A stretch of 12,807 nt of DNA from CAYUCE01 sp964443275 (GTDB lineage: Bacteria; Bipolaricaulota; Bipolaricaulia; CAYUCE01): NCBI GenBank assembly GCA_964443275.1, contig CAYUCE010000052.1:1-12807 (forward strand). Reading direction: 5' to 3'. Shown here in pieces: positions 6,771-12,807 of the stretch. Below the pieces are notes generated by a model. That model did no database searches. It was not told the origin of the DNA and saw only the letters and a list, made by a program, of their open reading frames with translations. Positions within the stretch are counted from its first letter, which is position 1. Each line of letters begins with the position of its first letter. The translations under genes were made by a program, and so were the position numbers.

Positions 6771-7737
6771 CTAATACCACCTTGATTTCATCGATTACCC
6801 GTTCAATAACCTCCGTTAACTCCTCTTCCATGACAAAACCGGCCGCTTTCTTATGGCCCCCGCCTCCAAACTTTTTGGCGATATCGTTTACATCCTCTTC
6901 GTCTTTTGAGCGCAGGCTCACTTTGACCTTATTGGTAGCTAGTTCTTTAAAGAGTACCGCTACCTCAATCCCTTCTACTGCTCTCAAGTTTTCTATCAAT
7001 AATTCTGTATCCTGTAAGCTGGATTCTGTTTTGGCCAGGACTTCCAACGGCAAGACGCTCCAAATGATCCCATCCGAAAACTGGGCTTCATTTAAAATAT
7101 AGGCTAGTAGCTTAAGCTGCTGGCGGGTCCTTATCTCATATAGGTTTATGGCTACCTCTCGTGCAGATACTCCTTTTCCTAAAAGTTCAGCGCTTATGGC
7201 CATGGCCTGTTTGGAAGTGTTGGAATTTCTGAAAGCATCGGTATCAGAAGCAATCCCCGTGTAAATGCAAGTAGCCGTCTTTTTGTCTATGTCCACATTT
7301 AGCTCTTTTGCCAGGTTATAGATAATCATACTGGTAGCGGCAATATCCTGAACGAAATTTATATCCCCGAAGTGGGGGTTATCTATATGGTGGTCGATAT
7401 TTATGATGGTTTTACCCTGGGCGAGATGAAGGACCTCTTTACCCACCCGATCTTTGCTTGATGCGTCTAGGAAAAACCATACTTCTATATGCTCAACTTT
7501 TCCTTTTGCTTCCTTGGGATCCAGAATCCAATCTATTTGGGGTAGGAAGAGTAGATTGTTTGGAGGGGGATCGGAATCCACTATTATAACTTCCTTGTCC
7601 AGCTTTGCCAAGACGTTTGCTAAGGCCAGTTGGCTTCCTATGGCATCACCATCCGGTCGTACATGAGAGGAAATGGCAAAACGGTTTCTTTTTTTGATAA
7701 TTTGCTTAATGGCTCCCAAATCTTTAGTTTCATCCAT
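6751..7737 (-). CDS. nrnA: DHH-family phosphoesterase, NrnA-like (nanoRNase / pAp phosphatase)
   Basis: NrnA-type enzymes degrade 2-5 nt RNA oligonucleotides and dephosphorylate pAp. The 328-residue protein has the DHH domain motifs in order: SSHVRPDGDAIGS (residues 23-35, metal-binding His25, Asp29, Asp31), VDSD (53-56), LDAS (90-93), the DHH triad NIDHH (113-117), and SDTDAF (164-169). The C-terminal DHHA1 domain carries the RNA-binding GGGGHKKAAGF motif. All expected metal ligands are present. A good ribosome site (GAAGGGAG) precedes the ATG. It is the first gene of a two-gene unit with ribF and is divergent from ruvB across a 270-bp gap. rbfA and truB, frequent neighbours, are not seen. 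Confidence 0.93.
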   Translation of the reverse strand: MDETKDLGAIKQIIKKRNRFAISSHVRPDGDAIGSQLALANVLAKLDKEVIIVDSDPPPNNLLFLPQIDWILDPKEAKGKVEHIEVWFFLDASSKDRVGKEVLHLAQGKTIINIDHHIDNPHFGDINFVQDIAATSMIIYNLAKELNVDIDKKTATCIYTGIASDTDAFRNSNTSKQAMAISAELLGKGVSAREVAINLYEIRTRQQLKLLAYILNEAQFSDGIIWSVLPLEVLAKTESSLQDTELLIENLRAVEGIEVAVLFKELATNKVKVSLRSKDEEDVNDIAKKFGGGGHKKAAGFVMEEELTEVIERVIDEIKVVLGEKEAR

Positions 7738-7930
7738 TTAGTTAGCTCCCTTCTATTTTTCGCTGGGTGTAAATTCATTTCTTTCTGTTAAAAAGTGCTA
7801 TAATTTTTCCTCATTTTGGCAGGGTTTTCTACCGTGAATGTTTAAGTTAAAAGTACACTTAGGTAAAATTCAGCAACCAAAATATTTTCTCAAATTCACA
7901 ATTCAACCTTTCAGGTAAAATTTGCACACA

Positions 7931-7960
7931 ATTATAGCAGTTAGCTGTAGCATAGATCAA
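7931..7960 (-). promoter_or_regulatory. possible promoter for nrnA-ribF
   Basis: On the minus strand TTGATC (7960-7955) and a perfect TATAAT (7936-7931) are 18 bases apart. The leader would be nearly 190 bases. The 270-bp divergent region (7738-8007) is AT-rich, and holds a 10-bp direct repeat AGGTAAAATT at 7861-7870 and 7913-7922. I see no terminator or structured RNA in it. Confidence 0.35.
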
Positions 7961-7964
7961 CGCC

Positions 7965-7993
7965 TTGAAAATATCAGGCAACCATGTTATGCT
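7965..7993 (+). promoter_or_regulatory. promoter for ruvB with very short leader
   Basis: TTGAAA (7965-7970), a 17-base spacer and TATGCT (7988-7993) form a good sigma70 match. The expected start near 8000 is only about 8 bases before the ATG at 8008, and no clear Shine-Dalgarno lies between them. Confidence 0.6.
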
Positions 7994-8007
7994 TTTTGTG
8001 GTAAAAG

Positions 8008-9006
8008 ATGGCTAAAGATTCCGTAGTTGATCAACAGATGAGCGGAAAAGATGCGGAGTTGAGGAACCTCCGGCCCGGTAGTCTGGATGAGTTCATCGGC
8101 CAAAAGAAAATTAAGGAAAAGCTCCGCATTTATATGGAGGCGGCTTGTAGGCGGGGAGAGCCGATGGATCATATTCTCCTTCACGGTCCCCCGGGGTTAG
8201 GTAAAACCACCTTAGCTTCCATAATTGCCCATGAGATGGGGGTAAATATAAAAAGAAGTTCCGGCCCGGTAATTGAAAAACCGGGTGATCTAGCGGCCAT
8301 CATCACCAATCTGGCAGCTGGTGATGTGCTCTTTATCGATGAGATACATAGACTTAGAAGAAACGTAGAGGAGCTTCTCTATCCCGCTTTAGAAGACTAT
8401 AAATTAGATATCATCTTGGGAGAAGGACCTAACGCCCAATCCATAAGGCTGGATGTGGCACCGTTTACCCTAATTGGGGCCACCACTCGGACCGGGCTTT
8501 TGACTTCTCCGCTGCGGGATAGGTTTGAAGTGGTCTTCCATCTTGGTTTCTATAAGAATAAAGAACTTGAAAAAATTGTGGCCCGCGGCGGTAACTTGCT
8601 CAACATTAAAGTAGAAAAGGAGGGAGCCAAAGAACTGGCTAAAAGGGCCCGCGGTACCCCACGAATAGCTAATCGACTTCTTAAGAGAGTGCGGGATTTC
8701 GCCCAGGTTGAAGGGGATGGAGTTATCACTTACGAGATAGCTGAGAAAGCCCTTCAAATGCTGGATATAGATGAACACGGTCTTGATTACCTGGATCGAA
8801 AGATACTTAAAACTATCGTCAGTAAATTTGCCGGAGGACCAGTAGGGTTGGAAACTTTAGCTGCTTCCCTTTCGGAAGAAAAAGATACCATCTCCGAGGT
8901 CTATGAACCTTACCTTCTAAAAAAAGGATTCATCAAGCGGACCCCGCAAGGAAGGGTAGCCACCGATCTGGCTTATAATCATTTAGACGGTAACCGGCTC
9001 CTGTAA
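8008..9006 (+). CDS. ruvB: Holliday junction branch migration ATPase RuvB
   Basis: RuvB is the hexameric AAA+ motor that, with RuvA, drives branch migration of Holliday junctions in recombinational repair. The 332-residue length is normal. Motifs: Walker A GPPGLGKTT (60-68), Walker B LFIDEIHRL (108-116), sensor 1 GATTR (157-161), arginine finger in SPLRDRFEV (Arg170), sensor 2 GTPRIANRLL (Arg219), and the C-terminal winged-helix domain ending in RTPQGRVATDLAYNHL. ATG 8008 gives the usual short acidic/polar N-terminus; an internal ATG at 8038 is a possible alternative, since neither has a good ribosome site. ruvA and ruvC are not adjacent. The gene is divergent from nrnA and is followed by tRNA-Pro. 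Confidence 0.97.
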   Translation: MAKDSVVDQQMSGKDAELRNLRPGSLDEFIGQKKIKEKLRIYMEAACRRGEPMDHILLHGPPGLGKTTLASIIAHEMGVNIKRSSGPVIEKPGDLAAIITNLAAGDVLFIDEIHRLRRNVEELLYPALEDYKLDIILGEGPNAQSIRLDVAPFTLIGATTRTGLLTSPLRDRFEVVFHLGFYKNKELEKIVARGGNLLNIKVEKEGAKELAKRARGTPRIANRLLKRVRDFAQVEGDGVITYEIAEKALQMLDIDEHGLDYLDRKILKTIVSKFAGGPVGLETLAASLSEEKDTISEVYEPYLLKKGFIKRTPQGRVATDLAYNHLDGNRLL

Positions 9007-9011
9007 ATTGC

Positions 9012-9040
9012 TTGACTAAGCAGCTTCCAGCCTATAGACT
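9012..9040 (+). promoter_or_regulatory. possible promoter for tRNA-Pro
   Basis: TTGACT (9012-9017) and TAGACT (9035-9040) are 17 bases apart, just after the ruvB stop and 24 bases before the tRNA. A better -10-like TATACT (9041-9046) is present but 23 bases from the -35. The tRNA might also be co-transcribed with ruvB. Confidence 0.4.
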
Positions 9041-9063
9041 TATACTAAAAGCTTTACAGCAAG

Positions 9064-9140
9064 CGGGGAGTGGCGCAGCTTGGAAGCGCGCCTGCTTTGG
9101 GAGCAGGAGGTCGCTGGTTCAAATCCAGTCTCCCCGACCA
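9064..9140 (+). tRNA. tRNA-Pro (anticodon UGG)
   Basis: A complete 77-nt cloverleaf: acceptor CGGGGAG pairs with CTCCCCG, D stem GCGC/GCGC, anticodon stem CCTGC/GCAGG around loop TTTGGGA (anticodon TGG), T stem GCTGG/CCAGT with loop TTCAAAT, discriminator A, and an encoded CCA end (9138-9140). It lies 9 bases from the stop of the convergent DUF438-hemerythrin gene. Confidence 0.97.
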
Positions 9141-9149
9141 GTTTTGAGT

Positions 9150-9926
9150 TTACTGCTCACCTTTCTGGGGAGTAAAACAGCAGTAACCGATGTCATCGGC
9201 GTGCTTTTTTACCTCTTCCCATTCGGTTTCCGGGATGCTTTTTAAAGCTGTAGGATACAGAATATTGTTTTCTTTGAATATGTGATCTCGCATCTTGGTT
9301 ACCAAATAATCAGCTAATTCCGTAAACTCAGCCCTAAAGGCCTTAAAATCCACTTCTCCCAAATTGGTCACTAACTCTCCCAGCCTTTCCTTTTGTTTCA
9401 AAAGTTCCTCGTGTTCCATGCGCATTATCTGGGGAGGACCGGTTATGCCCATTCTTTCCAATCTGGGAAACAAAGCCACCTCCTCTCTGCGGTGGTGTTT
9501 TTCTGCTTCCAGAAGGTGATGGGCTATGTCCTTTATTTCTTTAATCTCATCCTTTAATTCTTCAAATCCATTTGCGGTGGCTATTTGCTCTTTGATTATG
9601 GCCAGCCTATCTAATTTCTCCAGGATGATCTCATGCTCCTGCATCAGCGTATCTATAGGATGACCTTTCTCTAGTTGCTTTCTTCCCTGGGTTTGTTCTA
9701 AAGAAGTAAGCTCCATATGTATGCTGCAGAGTTTCTGTAAGGTGATCGGGTCTAGGCCTTTTGCTATCAATCGCTGTTCGGCTTTGGATAGCTCTTCTGG
9801 AGTTATAGATTTTAGAAATTCCTTCGCTTCCTCTTTTATTTGTTTTAAGTCCTCCTCTGACCTTAATTTGGCTAGTATTTCTTCTAGCTTTTCTACTCTG
9901 CTGCCGGCTGTTTTGCTTTTGGGCAT
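9150..9926 (-). CDS. DUF438 - hemerythrin HHE domain protein
   Basis: The 258-residue protein begins with a DUF438 domain (about 10-75: KLEEILAKL, ITPEELSKAEQRLIAKGL, LCSIHMEL), then a hemerythrin-like four-helix bundle (about 88-228) with candidate di-iron ligands in GHPIDTLMQEHE (His89, His98), AHHLLEAEKHHRREE (His136/137, His144/145, Glu148), RMEHEELL (His172) and RDHIFKENNILYP (His215, Glu219). It ends in 'DDIGYCCFTP'. Family members often carry a PAS domain after this point; here it is missing. ATG 9926 is chosen because the GTG at 9935 is itself part of the strong site GGGGAGGTG. It follows the CooS-like gene by 18 bases, so they are probably co-transcribed. HHE proteins sense or bind O2/NO or, like RIC/YtfE, repair damaged iron centres; which applies here is inference. 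Confidence 0.9.
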   Translation of the reverse strand: MPKSKTAGSRVEKLEEILAKLRSEEDLKQIKEEAKEFLKSITPEELSKAEQRLIAKGLDPITLQKLCSIHMELTSLEQTQGRKQLEKGHPIDTLMQEHEIILEKLDRLAIIKEQIATANGFEELKDEIKEIKDIAHHLLEAEKHHRREEVALFPRLERMGITGPPQIMRMEHEELLKQKERLGELVTNLGEVDFKAFRAEFTELADYLVTKMRDHIFKENNILYPTALKSIPETEWEEVKKHADDIGYCCFTPQKGEQ

Positions 9927-9944
9927 GATTTTCACCTCCCCAGG

Positions 9945-11840
9945 TTACTTGAGCCCTAAACTCTTTCGTTTTTCTATTATATGGTTTTCTATTTTGTCTA
10001 CCGCTTCTACCGGATCATCTCCTACCGCAAATTTACCCCCGGTTAATTCTTCTACCTCTTCGGTAAGTAGCTTCACCACTTTGTCACTTCCGGTAATGGG
10101 AGGTGTAGGTGATACATGGGTATATAGTCCGTAAGCCACCGCCCCCACGGCGTCTATAGTGGCCTTTTGCTCCATATACTCGGGAGCGGACACGGCCACC
10201 GGAAGCTGGGAGGGGTCTACATTCAAATTTAGGGCAATTTGAGTTACTAAGTTAATCACCCTGCCGGCGTCAGTACAGGTGCCGAAACTGAGTACTGGCG
10301 GGATCTCCAGTTTGTTGCATATCGTCTGCAGGCCGGCCCCCGCTTTTTGAACCGCATCCAAAGTGGTTAACCCACCTTGTTGTAGGCCGGCATTTCCGCA
10401 GCCGCCGGATAGAACCAATATATCCCGCTTTATAAGTTCCTCTGCTACTTTTATAGTATTTTGATCTTGCGGACCGTTTTTAAGGGTAGTGCAGCTTATC
10501 AGAGCCACTATTCCTTTTATATTGCCTTCCTTTATCTGATCAAGCAGTGGATCAAAGCTTCCCCCCAAGGCTTTTAGTAAAGCTTGGCCGGAAAATCCGG
10601 TAATAATTTCCTGTTTTTGATCTGGTACGTAAGTAGGCTCACCTTTTCTATTTTTAAAATTCTCTATAGCAATCTCTATTATCTCTCTTGCTTGCTCTTC
10701 TGCCTCTTCCGGTCGGTAATCTATATTTCTCTCTACTCCAGGGATTCTTACCAGCTTGGTGACCGGTATAATGGTGGCCCCGTATTTTTCGGCATACTCA
10801 CCCGCGGTGGGAACCGTACAGTTCATATCACAAGCAAAGACATCTACTGCTCCGGTAGCTAGAATGTATTCTTCGTTTAGCCAGTTTCCGATTATTCCCA
10901 TAAAGACCTCATCTGTTTCAAACCGCTGCATGAGTTCCTGACCGGTCTCGATAGATCCGATAATCCTAAGTCCTTTGGCCCCCGCCTGGCAGGCCTTATT
11001 TTGAATTTCTTTGCTGTGTGCTAATTGAATCAAGGCCGCTCCCATAAAAGGCTCATGTCCGTTAGGTAAAATATTTACATACCCCGGATCTAAGATACCC
11101 AGGTCGACCTGAGCTTTATGGGGCTTGGCGGTTCCAAACAGTATATCCTGTCCTATCTCCAGCAAGATTAAGGAACCGTATATGGTGGCCAGTCCCATGC
11201 GTAAAGTTTTAAGCCCCATCGAACGGTAGTCACTGTCTACATTGGTCATCACGCTGGTATTTACGTCCATCTCCTCATGAAGTGGACCTCCAGGCAGTAT
11301 CTTTAAGCTTTTCCATTGGGCCGCCTTGCCCGGAGGGGCAAAGGCTTCTAGTACTTTGGAGGGCTCATCGGAATCCCGGTTAATCTCCTCTAACATAAAA
11401 TCAGCAAAATCTAGGGCCAGCTCATTCGTATCTTGGGAAGTGTCCAGGTTTAGTTTTTCGCTTACCTTATACAGTTTATCTAGGTCTTTAAAATCAAAAG
11501 GGGTTTTGCCTTCTGCGGTGGCCTTTATGGTTTTGGCCACCGTATTGGCATGATAGGTATAGGCTGTGGTGCCCATGGTGTTTACCCGCAAGAGGTTCCT
11601 CATCACCATGGCGTGCTTATCTATTCCACATACCCCGCGTTCGGTCCTTCCAGGGATAATGCGGCAGGGCCCCTGGCTGCAAATATTGCATCTAACCCCC
11701 TGCTGGCAGTACCTGCATCGTACCCCTTCCATGGCTTCAAAACGATCAAAAACGGTGCTCATCCCATCTTGGGTAACTTTCGTATGTAATTTGTTTACCG
11801 AATCGTGAAAACTTGGTTTGGTCTTATTTTTATCGGTCAT
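9945..11840 (-). CDS. cooS: divergent CooS-family anaerobic Ni-Fe-S carbon monoxide dehydrogenase homologue
   Basis: The 631-residue protein matches CooS (about 635) along its length. Family members oxidise CO or reduce CO2 at a NiFe4S4 C-cluster, with B and D Fe-S clusters as wires. B-cluster cysteines are Cys51, 54, 59 and 71 (RCNICSQGPCRI..GVCG). Cys42-x2-Cys45 replaces the common Cys-x7-Cys D-cluster motif. Aligned to Carboxydothermus CODH-II, the C-cluster ligands are His262 (NGHEP), Cys341 (CDMNC), Cys450 (ISCTT), Cys481 (GGCGN) and Cys522 (GTCTD), but ligand Cys295 becomes Glu298 (GSIETGQE). Catalytic Lys563 is kept (Lys559); proton-relay His93 becomes Tyr94, with a His at 97. Glu at this place resembles Glu268 of hybrid cluster protein. 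CO activity is therefore uncertain. AAGGAGG lies 10 bases before the ATG. No cooF, cooC or acetyl-CoA synthase genes adjoin; neighbours are a MarR regulator and a hemerythrin protein. Confidence 0.88.
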   Translation of the reverse strand: MTDKNKTKPSFHDSVNKLHTKVTQDGMSTVFDRFEAMEGVRCRYCQQGVRCNICSQGPCRIIPGRTERGVCGIDKHAMVMRNLLRVNTMGTTAYTYHANTVAKTIKATAEGKTPFDFKDLDKLYKVSEKLNLDTSQDTNELALDFADFMLEEINRDSDEPSKVLEAFAPPGKAAQWKSLKILPGGPLHEEMDVNTSVMTNVDSDYRSMGLKTLRMGLATIYGSLILLEIGQDILFGTAKPHKAQVDLGILDPGYVNILPNGHEPFMGAALIQLAHSKEIQNKACQAGAKGLRIIGSIETGQELMQRFETDEVFMGIIGNWLNEEYILATGAVDVFACDMNCTVPTAGEYAEKYGATIIPVTKLVRIPGVERNIDYRPEEAEEQAREIIEIAIENFKNRKGEPTYVPDQKQEIITGFSGQALLKALGGSFDPLLDQIKEGNIKGIVALISCTTLKNGPQDQNTIKVAEELIKRDILVLSGGCGNAGLQQGGLTTLDAVQKAGAGLQTICNKLEIPPVLSFGTCTDAGRVINLVTQIALNLNVDPSQLPVAVSAPEYMEQKATIDAVGAVAYGLYTHVSPTPPITGSDKVVKLLTEEVEELTGGKFAVGDDPVEAVDKIENHIIEKRKSLGLK

Positions 11841-11977
11841 TATCTCTTTTCCTCCTTTATCTTTTTGTTTAGCTTGCCCTTACCGGGCTGCTCATCCTTC
11901 ACTGCTTGCTCTGTTCCCGGCTTCTTCCTCTCATTTCTGATGCTTCCTGCGAATCACACAATTTAACCGCTTGATTT

Positions 11978-12610
11978 TTAAATAACACAATCCTCACGCA
12001 ACTTCCCGTCCGGGTCGACCCATTCTTGATAACTTTCTTCCTCGCTTAAATGTTCTTCGGTTAAGCGGCACAGGTGGGGTTTTGGGCTGCTTTCCCGGGC
12101 ATTTGGCTCAAAATAAACACAGTCCCTGCAAATCATAGAAAAGCTTATATATCCTTCTTGTTGCATGGATTTCATTATATCTTTTAGACCCTCTAGCAGT
12201 CCCTCTTTATGGTCTTTGGGTAGCTTATTTGCTAAACTTTTAAGAAAATTCCCCGCCTCGGAAATCCGCTCTAGGACCTCTTTGCCTTTGCCGGTAACCT
12301 CCACCCTTACGCTCCTTCTATCTTCTTTGCTTCTAACCCTTTCTACCAACCCCTTTCTCTCTAAGGTATCCACAATACGGGTGGCGGTTGGAGAAGCTAT
12401 CAGCAATCTTTGGGCTATCGAACCGATATATCTGCTTTCAGGATGGGCGTCGAATAAAAATAACAAGGTTCGAGCCTGTGCCGAGGTAAGTCCTTCCTTC
12501 TCGGCCTGCTTTCGAATCATCTTCTCTATCCCCTGGCTCACTCGGTATAAGATGAGGCCTATTTGAGCCTCTTTGTTTTTTAAGATCTGCTCCAGGCTTT
12601 TAATTATCAT
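11978..12610 (-). CDS. MarR-family transcriptional regulator with C-terminal Cys/His motif
   Basis: The first ~150 of 210 residues form a MarR winged-helix dimer: helices around 'LTSAQARTLLFLFDAH' (41-56), the recognition region 'IGSIAQRLLIASPTATRIVDTLERKGLV' (62-89) and the wing RVRSKEDRRSVRVEVT (91-106). MarR proteins are usually repressors released by a ligand or oxidation. The last ~50 residues are not part of the standard fold and hold Cys161-x2-Cys164, His179, Cys181 and Cys208, a possible Zn or Fe-S site. The gene has a fully consensus promoter with a small palindrome at the start site, which suggests autoregulation. There is no clear Shine-Dalgarno before the ATG. cooS follows 137 bases downstream on the same strand; this gap (11841-11977) holds only cooS's ribosome site and no terminator that I can see. 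It probably controls cooS and the hemerythrin gene. Confidence 0.88.
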   Translation of the reverse strand: MIIKSLEQILKNKEAQIGLILYRVSQGIEKMIRKQAEKEGLTSAQARTLLFLFDAHPESRYIGSIAQRLLIASPTATRIVDTLERKGLVERVRSKEDRRSVRVEVTGKGKEVLERISEAGNFLKSLANKLPKDHKEGLLEGLKDIMKSMQQEGYISFSMICRDCVYFEPNARESSPKPHLCRLTEEHLSEEESYQEWVDPDGKLREDCVI

Positions 12611-12624
12611 CTTGTTTGAATATT

Positions 12625-12635
12625 TAGCACTGCTA
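12625..12635. promoter_or_regulatory. candidate MarR operator palindrome
   Basis: TAGCACTGCTA is a perfect inverted repeat (TAGCA, one base, TGCTA) lying on the predicted transcription start of the MarR gene, just after its -10 box. MarR proteins often bind such palindromes at their own promoter. It is short, so the assignment is tentative. Confidence 0.4.
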
Positions 12636-12636
12636 T

Positions 12637-12665
12637 ATTATAGGGGAAGAAAATAATTTTGTCAA
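12637..12665 (-). promoter_or_regulatory. fully consensus sigma70 promoter for the MarR-cooS-hemerythrin unit
   Basis: On the minus strand TTGACA (12665-12660), a 17-base spacer and TATAAT (12642-12637) match the consensus exactly. Transcription should start near 12630, about 20 bases before the MarR start codon. A second TTGACA lies 24 bases upstream (12689-12684) without a -10 of its own. Confidence 0.85.
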
Positions 12666-12768
12666 GGGTGAGAGAGGAAGTTCTGTCAAGCGGAAGAGAA
12701 CAGAGTATTTTACGAAAAGAATCTTTACAGAGGTTTTAATTGGCTGACTGCAAGTTACTAACTCCTAG

Positions 12769-12807
12769 TGCCAAGGGCGGGAGTCGAACCCGCACGGTCC
12801 AGAGGAC
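12769..12807 (-). tRNA. tRNA-Leu, 3' part only (runs off the window)
   Basis: Read on the minus strand: variable-arm sequence GTCCTCTGGACC, T stem GCGGG/CCCGC with loop TTCGACT, acceptor 3' strand CCTTGGC and discriminator A (12769). The long variable arm and implied 5' GCCAAGG acceptor fit bacterial tRNA-Leu; the anticodon is outside the window. The next bases are CTA, so CCA is not encoded, unlike the tRNA-Pro. Confidence 0.88.

Noticed and set aside
9006..9024. Hairpin TGCTT-GACT-AAGCA after ruvB as a terminator
   Set aside because: The stem is only 5 bp, no T-run follows, and it overlaps the likely tRNA promoter.
9012..9245. Open frame crossing the tRNA-Pro gene
   Set aside because: It reads straight through a complete tRNA and into the antisense of the hemerythrin gene.
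11550..11808. Plus-strand open frames opposite the start of cooS
   Set aside because: They are antisense to the conserved Fe-S cluster region of cooS and carry no recognisable domain.

Overview
The window comes from an uncultured-looking, probably anaerobic bacterium. The signs are a CooS-family Ni/Fe-S protein, a DUF438/hemerythrin protein, bacterial RuvB, NrnA and RibF, sigma70-type promoters and bacterial tRNAs. Base composition is moderately AT-rich. I cannot assign a phylum from sequence alone. The tRNA-Pro gene encodes its CCA end, but the tRNA-Leu gene does not.

Left third (1-4850), secreted proteins and gene debris. A strong promoter (TTGACG-17-TATAAT) runs into a perfect 33-bp inverted repeat and then a 470-residue exported beta-rich protein of unknown function. 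Two adjacent, overlapping genes encode exported eight-bladed PQQ-like beta-propellers. Downstream lie a concanavalin/LamG-like C-terminal fragment and a decayed remnant carrying the C-terminal signature of a third propeller. An 18-bp repeat sits on both sides of the propeller pair. The region looks like an expanding and decaying surface-protein locus.

Middle (4850-9140), small accessory genes then housekeeping genes. An intact Phd/YefM antitoxin is followed by a RelE/ParE toxin broken by a stop codon and a frameshift. Next is a small retropepsin-like aspartyl protease. Its 3' end overlaps ribF, which lies on the minus strand behind nrnA. truB, often found between nrnA and ribF, is absent. ruvB is divergent from nrnA, has its own promoter and a very short leader, and is followed by tRNA-Pro(UGG).

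Right third (9150-12610, minus strand), a probable three-gene unit: a MarR-type regulator with a Cys/His tail, a CooS-like carbon monoxide dehydrogenase homologue, and a DUF438-hemerythrin protein. The regulator has a fully consensus promoter with a palindrome at the start site. The CooS-like protein is the most interesting item. By motif alignment it keeps His262, Cys341, Cys450, Cys481, Cys522 and Lys559, but has Glu298 where canonical enzymes have C-cluster ligand Cys295, and Tyr94 where they have His93. Glu in that place recalls the hybrid cluster protein (HCP). With a hemerythrin neighbour related in architecture to iron-centre repair or NO/O2-sensing proteins, the unit may serve nitrosative or oxidative stress or redox sensing rather than simple CO oxidation. 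That role is inference. A partial tRNA-Leu on the minus strand closes the window.
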